Assembly (NCBI RefSeq): GCF_029784155.1
Contig: NC_073691.1
Coordinates: 141,848,433-141,912,432 of the forward strand
DNA length: 64,000 nt
Source: Uranotaenia lowii
Taxonomy: Eukaryota > Arthropoda > Insecta > Diptera > Culicidae
Reading direction: 5' to 3'
The position numbers and the translations under genes were made by a program. Numbering within the stretch: the stretch's first letter is position 1; every line of letters begins with the position of its first letter. The notes beneath the pieces were generated by a model. That model was not told the DNA's origin. It searched no databases and saw nothing but the letters and a program-made list of their open reading frames with translations. This document shows positions 24,886 through 34,731 of the stretch, piece by piece.

Positions 24886-26056
24886 CGGAATCCGAGGAAA
24901 GTCTGTTCCTTCTGGCTCAGAAGCTGAGCACACTAATCAACGATGATCACTTGCGGGTATGGCATCTGGACGAAGTGACCAAACAGTTCGGCGATATCGG
25001 ATGCTTTGCGCTGGAGTTGTCGTCGAGGATCTGCCAAAAGACTGAACGTGCGGCACTGGCCAACGATGCCAGCCGGAGGGCGGTGAAGTTAAACCCATTC
25101 ATGTGGCAATCGTTGCCGAGCTATGCCAGCGTGGAGCGAAACCGGATCCGACGGAAGTATTTCAGCTTTCGAGCACCGATATATTTGCCACTAGTCAGCC
25201 AACGGCCTTAAACTCGTCGGTGGTTTGGTTTGGAAATGGATGTGGCAGAGGTGGGGGAGGAGGAGTAGGAGGGGGTTGCAGTTTCATTATTAACCCGGAC
25301 GTCGGAATCGAGCTTCAACAGCAGCAGCATCAACAGTTATTCAGCAGTAGTCATTTATGTATCTACTCCACTAGATCAGATTTCTCAATGTCTCATACAG
25401 AATATAAACAATACACCAAATTGCTCCACAACAGCAACCTCAGCTCCAACAGAGTCAGAATATATCTAGTATAACAAATGTAGAACAAACTCCAGGCAAT
25501 GGTGCAGGGGCGGAAATGGGGACCGCTTTCCGGAAGCAACAGTTTAAGTATCTAGCCGCCATGAGTCCTACTACTCCTAGTTTCGATGATTTACCTATAA
25601 TGCATAGTCCAGTTTTAAGCAGTGACCAATCGAATTTGATAATGACACCTTCACCACAAAAGTTTTCGACTTTGGCCACCGGTTGTCTTCAGCCGCAACA
25701 ACCTCCCGGTTCGCAAATCCAACAACAGCTGAATTCGATACAGCAACAGCAAATCATAGCCGGAAGTGAACAGCAGAAAATGGCTCTTCTGTGCAGTAAC
25801 AAAAAGATGCGTGGCCACCACAATTTAGGTACAATGGGCAACATAATTAGCAGGAAAAGCGATACCACGGTAAGAATTAGCTATCCCGATTTCCTTTTGC
25901 CATATTAAGTTCAGTTTTTTTTCTTTCTAGGCAACAACGATGCTGCTGCAGGACAAAAGTACAAACACCAAACCGATTGTGTTTACTCAGACATGCAACC
26001 AGTTGATGACGCCGCGAACACCCAACACGACCGGCGGTGCCCTGCAGGCCCAGAAT
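24886..26056 (+). pseudogene. CDC27 (APC3) fragment, frameshifted and truncated
   Basis: After a splice acceptor (cccctacag) comes AESEESLFLLAQKL, resembling the CDC27 N-terminus. It then jumps to VTKQFGDIGCFALELSSRIC and AVKLNPFMWQS, which resemble the TPR region of CDC27 before its conserved Asn-Pro-Phe. At about 25113 the frame shifts by one base, and the match resumes as AELCQRGAKPDPTEVF. Another shift precedes 25455-25515, then AAMSPTTPSFDDLPIMHSP follows. A second intron (25870-25930) is retained, followed by IVFTQTCNQLMTPRTPNTTG, and homology stops at about 26056. All C-terminal TPRs are missing. CDC27 is a scaffold subunit of the anaphase-promoting complex. Retained introns mean a DNA-level copy, not a retrocopy. 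Confidence 0.72.
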
Positions 26057-26406
26057 GTATTTACTTTAAAATCTTGGCAGTTGAAATCAGTGATTTATAT
26101 TATTACAGACTTAATTTGAACCAAATTTGATTCCAAGTCTTGGTCTTGGTAAAAAAAAATCGATAACTGAATAAATTTCTGATGGTGATACACACTAGTT
26201 GAACAAAACTTCAAAGAATTTAAATTCTTCACATTGTATGTATTAGGAAATATTCTTTTAAATACAAACATATAACATTTATTCCTTTTCTTCTTAAGTA
26301 CAACAGCTGTAACCTAGTGTTACCAAAACTCGCTCCAGCAATTTTTTTTTTTGCGTCGTCTAGATTATATACAAGGCGCCAAAACAACTTTACAAGCATT
26401 CTCCTG
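26057..26406. other. Spacer between two gene fragments
   Basis: This AT-rich stretch has no ORF. It separates the truncated 3' end of the CDC27 fragment (+) from the C-terminal end of the helicase fragment (-). No repeat boundary was recognised at either junction. Confidence 0.4.
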
Positions 26407-27488
26407 TTACTCCTTCATAATTAACTGCATAATAGTTCCAATGACCTTGCGGCCATGCTCGTGGTGTGCCAAATTCAGCAACGGATTGGAAATTTAAAGC
26501 TCCAAAACTTTAGCCAGCTCGAGGCGTAAGAATTTAATCATTTTCGCCTGCAGCACAATCCACTCATCCTCCAGCAGGATCACGAAATCGCCACCGTGCA
26601 GTTCTATCTGCAGATCACTGCCCGAGAACAGGACCATCGGTAGCAGCGGAACTATTGTGGTATCCCGAATGTAGATCCGGGACGTTTTAACCTTTTCCTG
26701 GTAGGCCAGGCACGGGGAATTGAAGTGGCCACATGTGGCATTTATCGAGGATGGATACAAGAAAACGTATCCATCCTTTTGGGTTTTAAAACCAAGATCG
26801 GACGGTTGAGGCAGTTTGTGTACCGCACCACTCGCTCCACTGATGAAGCTTTTCTCTGGGGTTAACACTTTGATGACCTTTGGGTAGAGGGCAACTCATA
26901 GGATGGCCACTAGGAGCCGATTATTCTCTCCGTTCGAATTTATTTCCGTCCCGGTAAGCTCGAGCTTCAGCGATTGACCTCTAAAAGTTTCGAGCGTTTT
27001 GATCCTCAACAGAAGTGGTTCTAATGGTTTTCGATGAATCTCCGGCACCGGTTGACCCAGTATATGACTCGTAAACCTTGGTCTCGTAAACAGTTGAATA
27101 CAAACTCCGGGCATAACACGACCAGCTCCACCCTTCCTTTGCAAAGCGTTAGCCCTGGAAACCCAAACCATCTCCAACGATTCCATATTCCTATCCTCCT
27201 TCATCTGACCACAATCGATGACAAACACACAATCGTCAATGGTAACCGAAGTTTCAGCGATGTTGGTACTCAGCGCAATTTTCCTTTTTCCCTTGGGAGC
27301 CTTTCGGAACACCTAGCAGGAAGCAATCCTCCCGGGGGCCAAACATGCGACTATCCAGCAGGGCTTCGTGAACGTTCTTGATCTCTTCCAGCCCGGGGAG
27401 GAAGATGAGGATCGTTCCCTCCTGGGGCCACTGGTGATCGCCCTCGACGATAAATCGTAGGATGTGCTCGATCAGCTCCGGGTTGATG
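26407..27488 (-). pseudogene. DHX57-like DEAH-box helicase fragment with stops, a frameshift and an internal deletion
   Basis: Reading the minus strand from 27488: INPELIEHILRFIVEGDHQW and GTILIFLPGLEEIKNVHEAL (helicase C), then a junction and frame change at about 27312. Next come VFRKAPKGKRKIALSTN and IAETSVTIDDCVFVIDCGQM (motif V region), then ANALQRKGGAGRVMPGVC, where motif VI QRxGRAGR has GRAGR changed to GGAGR. After RIKTLE the HA2 region is mostly missing. The frame then passes an in-frame TGA at 26898-26896, VIKVLTPEKSF and the OB-fold part (KTSRIYIRD). A second stop (TAA, 26496-26494) lies before a C-terminal tail ending at 26407. Family placement rests on resemblance of these motifs and the C-terminal tail to DHX57. 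It cannot encode a working helicase. Confidence 0.75.
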
Positions 27489-27547
27489 CGGGGGGGGGTG
27501 TGGGGGGGTGGTTGTTTTCCTTGAAAGTAATCGAAGATTCATTTATT

Positions 27548-27669
27548 ATTACAGCAAATGTCCTGTAAAAAAGTTGTACACTGAAAATTAAATGTCACGT
27601 AATTTGTTTTTCGACCTGTAAAATTACGGTAAATGTCCTGCTCCTTTTTGTTACAGGACATTTGCGTAA
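27548..27669. mobile_element. Short inverted-repeat element (MITE-like)
   Basis: attacagcaaatgtcctgta (27548 on) is inversely repeated as tacaggacatttgcgtaat, ending near 27669. Between them are further related pieces (ctgtaaaattacggtaaatg). Size and structure fit a foldback MITE. It lies between a C/G-homopolymer-rich patch (27489-27510) and a Ser-rich open frame. Confidence 0.5.
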
Positions 27670-27710
27670 TTTTTCAGGAAATAATTTTTGCTGTGTACAG
27701 ACGAAAGTTC

Positions 27711-27990
27711 CTATACTAAACTCACTGATAGTACAATAAGTATCAAGTGGGAATGTTGTTGGAAAATACACAATCCATCACGACCTGGTTCAGCGGCATC
27801 GGGCGATAATTGGGAAATGGTTGGTAGCGATTCTGGTTCCAGTTTAACTTTCTGCTTCAGTAGGAAGGGCGTTGAGGAGGAGGAACTGCTGCTGTAGCCA
27901 CTGCTGCTGGAGGCAGTGCTCGGAGATCGGGCTTCACGGCTTTTGCCCGAGGAGCTAGGAGAATGTTTTTCCGTTTTGGCATTGCAGCCA
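27711..27990 (-). pseudogene. Ser-rich open frame, probable orphan exon fragment
   Basis: On the minus strand, right after a possible acceptor (caacag), the frame is open for about 92 codons to TAG (27713-27711). It contains KTEKHSPSSSGKSREARSPS, then a Ser run, then FLLKQKVKLEPESLPTISQL. The composition and codon pattern look coding. No family was recognised and no partner exons were found. It sits next to two other gene fragments and is probably part of the same debris. It could also be an exon of an unrecognised gene. Confidence 0.35.
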
Positions 27991-28240
27991 CTGTTGTTTG
28001 TTGTAAAACAAAAACAAAAAAGATTTACATCAAGTTGGTGGTGACGTCATATAAAACACCACTACCAAAGCACGACTTTTTCGTCATACTTTTCATTGAT
28101 TTTCTTTGACACAAAACGTAAACAATGTAATAGGCTGTCAAAATTTTGCCTTCCGTGCCCACTTCTTCACCGCGCCTACTTTGTGTCAAAGTTGTTCAAC
28201 CCTAGGTTTAATAGCCCTGGAATCACGATGACGTAATACC
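27991..28240. other. Spacer with a small palindrome
   Basis: No gene was seen. An inverted repeat, ctttgacacaaaac (about 28109) and ctttgtgtcaaag (about 28181), may mark the ends of a small (about 85 bp) foldback element. Confidence 0.35.
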
Positions 28241-28374
28241 CTTTTGTGGTGACAGTCCGCACGTTCTGTTTACAAAATTTTACGAAAGAGAAATAGGGTG
28301 CGGCGTAATTTTTCGTGTAGCTGCACGTTCAAGAAATTCAACTCAAAATTCAGTTTGAGAGTGGCAAAAAAACA
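28241..28374. repeat. Left copy of an inverted repeat (partner at 34502-34606)
   Basis: Starting cccttttgtggtgacagt and ending cagtttgagagtggcaaaaa, this block recurs in reverse orientation at 34502-34606. The left copy has roughly 30 extra bases (about 28272-28305). The pair brackets 6.1 kb that includes the LTR element at 28609-31754 and a TIR element. They may be the termini of a larger DNA element or just two copies of one dispersed repeat. Confidence 0.55.
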
Positions 28375-28608
28375 AATTACAGTTCGTGAACTAAATATAG
28401 CGCATTTTCTGATTTCTTAACGGTTGTAACTCGCGGTTGCTCAGCGGGTGGGTGGTTTGTTTTTATTTTAGATTAGTGGGTGGGATGGATGGAACTCAGG
28501 GTCGTTATAGGATTTTTCAACACGGGCTATTCCCTCTTGAGTCGAACTCAAACAGTGATGTCCAAATGGGGGAAACCAACTAGATGTTAGGCCACGGGTG
28601 GTACCTCG
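28375..28608. other. Spacer left of the LTR element
   Basis: No gene was seen. A gggtgg-repetitive patch lies near 28445-28490. The last five bases, CCTCG (28604-28608), are the left target duplication of the LTR element that follows. Confidence 0.4.
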
Positions 28609-28764
28609 TGTGCAACTTAGACTAGCACTTGAGATCACCCACCAAGCCACACTTAACCAGATGACGGACGCGGTGGCCCGCCTGACAGGCTGCTGCGTTG
28701 AGACTGGCCCGTTGCTTCGGGAGAATGTGTCTATACACCTGCACGTCCGTTCATGACCCACACA
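28609..28764 (-). repeat. 3' LTR of the mdg1/412-type element
   Basis: This 156-bp copy appears identical to 31599-31754. It is preceded by TSD CCTCG and bordered on its inner side by the minus-strand polypurine tract (28765-28778). Confidence 0.88.
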
Positions 28765-30239
28765 TCTCCCTTCCTCTCAGATGAAAAACAATTTCAACAT
28801 GTATTGTTTCTACGAAATTGTGTTTAATCATTTAAACATGTTGAAAGTAAATTTCTCTACTATAGCCAATTTGCATCGCTATCCAAACGTAGGAGGCAGT
28901 ACGATAGAAGAGATGATCTTAAGGATTTAAATATCATAACGCATTTACTCAATTCTGCCAGTGAAAACCAGTTGGCGCTGCGCTTCATACAGTTTGGCTG
29001 CGAACTTCGCTCTCCCACTGAAGAGAATACCGACGGACAGGTCCTCATGATTGCACCCACACATATCTGTGGCTTATTGATACGCATATGATCTGGGCCT
29101 GGGCCCTGGCAATGTTACATCACAGTCCACACAAGGGCATCATGTTCCACCACATTCTCTCTTTTCTCGTACGGCCATTAAACAACGCCCCGGTGCGTCT
29201 CTCCGAGAAATGTTTTCGGAAGCCAAACAAGGTCTTTTCAGCGTGTGAAAACGTAATAGTAACGTTCTCGCTCTTTGAGAGTTAAGCTCCTGTTTGTGAC
29301 AGGAATGTAATGGTTTGACAACCAGCGTTGCCGTATTAAGCGTATTTTCAAACATTTACGTTCCATCAATGTTGAGGATCTCAAAACAGAAGTTATTCGA
29401 TTTTTTCCTAATTTTGTTCTTACTTGCACAAAGTGCTCGCATATTATTTCGACGTGTGCTGTCATATATAGTATATACAACGAAAATCAATATTTTAAGC
29501 ATTTTCTTAAACCATAATTCAATACAGTGGATAGTGAACAGTTGATGATCTCAATATGAATCAGCATCTATCTTGTTTTTCAAACGGTCGTTCCATTTGA
29601 TTTTGGTTGAAGAAAAAATAAGTCAAACAGTTTGAGTATTCTTGAAATCTTTACTTTAAAGATAAATCTATGCTTTTGACAACCACGACTGCAACGCGAG
29701 TTTTGTCTCACCCGCTCCAATTCTAATTGGGAGAAATCTCACGCATACACGTCACCAGACACACATTTCGTACGTATGGCAGCCCCGTACGGCTCTTTCA
29801 CATAGCTTATTTTTCCCAAACCCAGTTGTGCACCAGGCTTGCCAGATGGTTTTTTTCAATATCTTCCAAGTCATAATTTATGTCTATTATCACCAACTTG
29901 CATGTACCTTATTAAAACATCTGCTAAATAATGATCTAACAGTAGAGAAACTCTCACAACGCACGGTAAATCATCAATGCAGGCATAAAAAACTAATTGG
30001 AAATCGTTAACATGCGATGGATATCTTATCAGAGATTTCCTTGGGTTTTCAATAGCAGTTTAATTCAAATCTTCTTTTCAAGCTCTATTAGCTACCTTTT
30101 TCCCACTTTACTGTTAATTAAGTTGTATTTCAATGTTTTCCTTTATAAACTGTTATTTCTCTAAGTTGCTGATACCTAAAATTTATATATACTAGTTATA
30201 TTTTCTTTCCACTATGTTTTTGTGTGGCCCTTTATAAAT

Positions 30240-31345
30240 TCATGACCTCCTTTCAACTCGCGTTTTGCTATGACAACTGTTCTCCCAAAGTCATGTTACG
30301 AGATCTCATGCAACTATTAAGCAATTCGCCTATTTTTCATAACAGTTGTTCTCATTTGTTGTCCATACTCTCAATTCGCAAGTATCAGCATGTCTTATAA
30401 CTCGGTCATTCTTTCTTCACAGTATTCTTCTCATCAAGTAGTTCATCTAAAGGGTGCGTATATGCCTGTCTTCGAAATTCGCTATTGTTTTCTTCTAAAC
30501 TAAACTGGTGTTATCTTGATTCCTGCTGCCCTCAAAAATCGCCATTTTTTCTTTATTATTTTCCTTACAACAAGTATCCTCTTCCCTCGCAGTTTTTTTT
30601 GCCTTCCGCTCAACACGCAAGAAATCGGCTGTCTTCCTAACTCGAGATCTTTTCTCATCAGCATTAGTACTTGGCTCTCTGTTCTTTTTTGTGCTTGCTA
30701 TTATTTAATTGTCCATACAACTGGGTATTTCTTTTCTCCCAACAACTGTCACTGTTCTTCTTTGCGGTCCTTCCAACTGACAAAGGTAAGGCTGTCCACA
30801 ACTCGTCTTTTTCCTAATAGCTGTCTTCTCAACTCGTTATTCTTTTTTTTTTTTTGCAGTCCTCTCAACACGCGAAGGTAAAGCTGTCCAAAAATTCATA
30901 TTTTCCTAACAGAAGTCTTCTCCACTCGCCATTTTTCTTTGCGGTCCTCCCAACTCGCAAAGGAAAAGGCTGTCCTCTCAACACGCCTTTTTCCCAACAG
31001 CTGTCCCCTCAACTCGCTGTTCTTCTTTGCGGTCCTCCCAACTAGCAAAGGAAAAGGCTGTCCTCTCAACACGCCTTTTTCCCAACAGCTGTCCTCTCAA
31101 CTCGCTGTTCATCTTTGCGGTCCTCCCAACTCGCAAAGGAAAAGGCTGTCCTCTCAACACGCCTTTTTCCCAACAGCTGTCCTCTCAACTCGCTGTTCAT
31201 CTTTGCGGTCCTCCCAACTCGCAAAGGAAAAGGCTGTCCTCTCAACAGGCCTTTTTCCCAACAGCTGTCCTCTCAACTCGCTGTTCTTCTTTGCGGTCCT
31301 CCCAACTCGCAAAGGAAAAGGCTGTCCTCACAACACGCCTTTTTC
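30240..31345. repeat. 88-bp minisatellite array with a decay gradient
   Basis: From about 30905 to 31345, near-identical 88-bp units repeat (register marked by ctttgcggtcctcccaact at 30939, 31027, 31115, 31203 and 31291). Each unit includes aaggaaaaggctgtcctctc and cccaacagctgtcc. To the left, copies become shorter and more diverged back to about 30240 (still recognisable as ctcaac/caactcg and gctgtc fragments). This is the pattern expected when unequal exchange homogenises one end of an array. It lies within the LTR element at 28609-31754. Confidence 0.85.
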
Positions 31346-31598
31346 GTCAATCAAAAAAAAATAATATAATTTTTTTATCTTACAAATTTGGTGCATATTT
31401 TCAAAATGTGACTCCGGCAACACTGCTCTTATTCGCTCTCTATCCAAACTTCACTCGATTCTCGCTCTGATGGGTGATCTCTGAAGAAGGTAACTTTTTG
31501 TGTTTAGAAACAAAATCTTTCACTTTAAAAACATGCAACATACTTTTTCACTGATATGACTTACTTAAAACACAAAAAGTCCTGTCACGGTCGCCAAA

Positions 31599-31754
31599 TG
31601 TGCAACTTAGACTAGCACTTGAGATCACCCACCAAGCCACACTTAACCAGATGACGGACGCGGTGGCCCGCCTGACAGGCTGCTGCGTTGAGACTGGCCC
31701 GTTGCTTCGGGAGAATGTGTCTATACACCTGCACGTCCGTTCATGACCCACACA
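31599..31754 (-). repeat. 5' LTR of the mdg1/412-type element
   Basis: This 156-bp LTR is followed on its inner side by a tRNA-Arg-type primer-binding site (about 31579-31596, read on the minus strand) and on its outer side by TSD CCTCG. Confidence 0.88.
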
Positions 31755-31759
31755 CCTCG

Positions 31760-33903
31760 CATGCTACCAACCGTTGTCAGAGGTAAAATCTAATAGAAGA
31801 CCAAAATGCATGAACTTTCAGTACAATCCTTCAAAGATAGGTTTGAGAAAACGGCGAAAACAATGTAAATACAGAATCTATGGTGTAAATCATTCAAAAT
31901 AAAGAACTACTACAGGGGGGCTAATTTTACAAAACTGTTGTTGAACATTTATTGCCTGCGCAGGGACTTAACTTAACTAACTTAACGTCACATTCGGATT
32001 CGTATACTTGCGGTATTGTTGGTTTTTGTCAATAACTACGATTCTGGTTCTGGTCTCGGAAACCGGTCACCTCCAAAGAGCGGCTACTTCGGTGAATTCG
32101 CACCCAATTCGGCGTCCCGAATGGTGCTTGAACTCACCGGATATCGGCGTAATGCGATGTTGTTTGGTAGACCTTTTATAGGTTATGTCTACCATCAGCT
32201 CTCGTGTCCGTGCAATGAGGTTTCGGTTTCGTCCAAAACCGGCACCCGATGAGAATAATCCTGAGATTAAGGTTATGAAACAGAAAAGAAAAAGGCCCTC
32301 TGGACCTGCCAAGATTCATTAGTCTTCTTGTGATGACATTTTTTTTTTTTATACCGCATGATGTTTAACAATGTTTCACAATATTTATAAACATAAGAAA
32401 TTTTTACCTTTTTCTTCAAGATATAGTTTTAACTTGTTTTTGTGTTTCATAGTTGTGTTGTTTATGATATTTTTAATCTGTTAATCATAGAAATAAACTT
32501 ATTTTCATTCTTGTTGGGACAACTTATCACCGAACCATTTTAATACACTTGTGCACGTTTTTAGATTATACCTTTTCCTGTACCACGTTTTTAACTCGTT
32601 GCTTGTGTTCGTGTACTTTTTTTGTAGCTTTTTAGTAACAGTTTTACATTTTCACTGACATTATGTTACGTTTTTAACATGTGTTCTAAACGTACTTTTG
32701 TCATTTTTACATGACTTTCGCTTGTAACAAAGACTTTTAGCTTGTGTTCGTCTTTAGTTTTTATTTTATCTGCCCGTTTTTATCTGCCTGTAAGTTAGTT
32801 AAAGAATTATGAAATTTTTACACCACTTATAATTTTAAACAAAATAACCTTTACGTTAACTACTAAACACAACGCGCACTACTTTGCTCCAAGGCGTTCG
32901 GGGACAGAAAGACCTTGCATTTATTAGTCGATATTCTACAAGCTTTGAGAATCTGACCGACGCACCAATATTAACGCGAATGAAGAATGTTAAAAGACGT
33001 GGGCATCGTTGATTGGGTGATAGCACTTCCCCGTGTTAACAATAGAGTTAATCCTCCGCCCATGGAAATTCTCTTGTGAGAGAAGTGGCTGCGTGCTGAT
33101 ATAAGGAAAGCGGTAAAACGGGAGGAATCCCTGAGAGCCCTTGAGTGTCGATGGCTTTGACGTTTCTTGGTCAGGGTTGAAGTCGAAATTGATTGATGTG
33201 TCGAAGACACATTTTTGAGGTGTAACGAACGGTTACACGGTTATCTCTCCGATATTCTTAAAAATTTCGAAAAGTAGGTTTGTTGATTTAAATGTTTCAA
33301 CATGTTGTTAAAACCCTTTTTTGCAACACATTTCTTCTGGACATTTGAATTTCTTGCATTGAATATTCTGGGGCAGCGCACATACTTTTACGCGAACATA
33401 CTAACACTATTCAGGAACGGGAAAATCCTATATATAGAAAAATCTCCAGTAAACATACTGAAATAAAAGGATGAACAATTCTAAATTCTATTTTCGAGGA
33501 ATAAAAATAACTTCGGAAAGTTTAACTATACAGTTTAAATCAATTTATTCCAATATTTCAGTTTTCAGCTAGATTAACAAACATAATGATTGATTATTCA
33601 ATATTTGATACTAGAAACATTAAATTTCTTAACAACTAATTTCCTTTTAAATTTTTTCCGTCCCAAAATTGAGCAGAACGATTGCTAAAAACGCGTGAGT
33701 GAGAATTAAATAAGGACCCAAATGATTGCTTTGCTTCCTCAGCGTTTTAGAAAATAAGAAATCAAAACAGGAATCGTGAAATGTCAAAAACCAGTGAGGT
33801 CATTTAGTGAGTGATTCGACCTCCTTTTCGAAATTTTGAAGAATTTTCTTCTTTTTGTTCATACCCGGAGAGAAAATCGCTTAAGAAACCAAAAAAAAAA
33901 TCA
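31760..33903. other. Long non-coding stretch, probably old repeat sequence
   Basis: No ORF with recognisable homology. A moderately GC-rich block at about 31960-32320 and another at about 32870-33240 stand out from T-rich surroundings (32330-32860 is rich in gtttttaac/cgtttttaa-like repeats). They may be decayed transposon pieces, but no ends, primer site or protein motif could be identified. Confidence 0.4.
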
Positions 33904-34474
33904 CTACACTGAACCTCGAAAATACCCAAACTTGAGAACTTTCCCCGCCAACCCGAATGAAACTCCCTCCCTACAGATTTGGCTATTGGTGGCAAAGCAC
34001 AAAGTTAAGCTCTTAAAGGAGAACTCATCCCCCAAAATCTGATACCACAATAAAATGGAAATCAAAATAAAAAAAAATATCGCCAGGTACAGGAATCACA
34101 CTCATACCTGCAATGGCTTTGCGATTATCATCTCAGGATGCTAACCGCTCGACCACCGGAGAGTTGTTGAGAGAGGCAGCTATATCATCGTATATGTGAG
34201 ACTTTCTGCGAATGAAGCGAGGATAAAAGTTGTCCCCCAAAAAAAACAGTTCTTCGCTTTGAACTTACCCCCCAAACCTAAATCTGCCGCCATGGAGGTA
34301 ACAGAATCAGATGCGCTTACAACAAAACCCCCCAAAAAAACAGTTCTTCGCTTGAAGGACAAGTATGGCTTATTGGCAAGCTGTGATTTTTTCACAAACT
34401 TAAGTTGTCAATCTTGAACTTAGGTTTGGCGGGTGGCAGTTCTCAAGTTTGGGTATTTTCGATTTTCAGTGTAA
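33904..34474. mobile_element. TIR element with about 50-bp terminal inverted repeats
   Basis: The left arm 33904-33954 includes gaaaatacccaaacttgaga. The right arm 34424-34474 includes its complement, tctcaagtttgggtattttc. Inside is a direct duplication built on caaaaaaaacagttcttcgc (about 34237 and 34335). No transposase is present. It ends about 250 bp upstream of the CCDC124 start codon, so it may affect that promoter. Confidence 0.7.
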
Positions 34475-34501
34475 ATTTAGTTAACAAAATTGGACTCGGT
34501 T

Positions 34502-34606
34502 TTTTGCCACCCTCAAACTGAGTTTTGAGTTAAATTTCTTGAGCATGCAGCTACACGAAAAATTTCGCCACAAAACATGACGTGCGAACTGTCACCACAA
34601 AAGGGA
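34502..34606. repeat. Right copy of an inverted repeat (partner at 28241-28374)
   Basis: Reads tttttgccaccctcaaactg at its left end and gtcaccacaaaagggaat at its right, the reverse complement of 28241-28374 without the extra 30 bases there. It lies just upstream of CCDC124 and could have become part of its promoter. Confidence 0.55.
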
Positions 34607-34731
34607 ATTAATAAAAAAAAATTAATGTTTTTGTTTTGGAAGGGAATAAACGTCAGACGCCAGGTTCTAATTCAACCAACGCAATTAAAGACACTGTTTT
34701 CATATCGTTATTGGCAAATTTTACCATCAAA

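Larger units (their letters stand above)
28609..31754 (-). mobile_element. Non-autonomous mdg1/412-type (Ty3/gypsy) LTR element carrying a minisatellite
   Basis: Identical 156-bp LTRs (28609-28764 and 31599-31754; TG...CA on either strand) are flanked by the target duplication CCTCG (28604-28608 and 31755-31759). Orientation is minus: immediately inside the right LTR, after TT, the minus strand reads TGGCGACCGTGACAGGAC. This is complementary to the 3' end of tRNA-Arg, the primer used by the 412 and mdg1 group. Inside the left LTR the minus strand has the polypurine tract agaggaagggaga. The 2.8-kb interior has no gag, protease, RT or integrase motif. It consists of an unrecognised part (28765-30240) and an 88-bp tandem array. 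Identical LTRs imply a recent insertion, mobilised in trans. Confidence 0.88.

Noticed and set aside
28468..28761. Twin ORFs (28468-28761 and 31548-31751) sharing about 50 residues, at first sight a duplicated gene
   Set aside because: The shared part is exactly the 156-bp LTR of the mdg1/412-type element.
30516..31470. Ser/Leu-rich plus-strand ORFs
   Set aside because: Products of the 88-bp minisatellite read in different frames; no protein family features.
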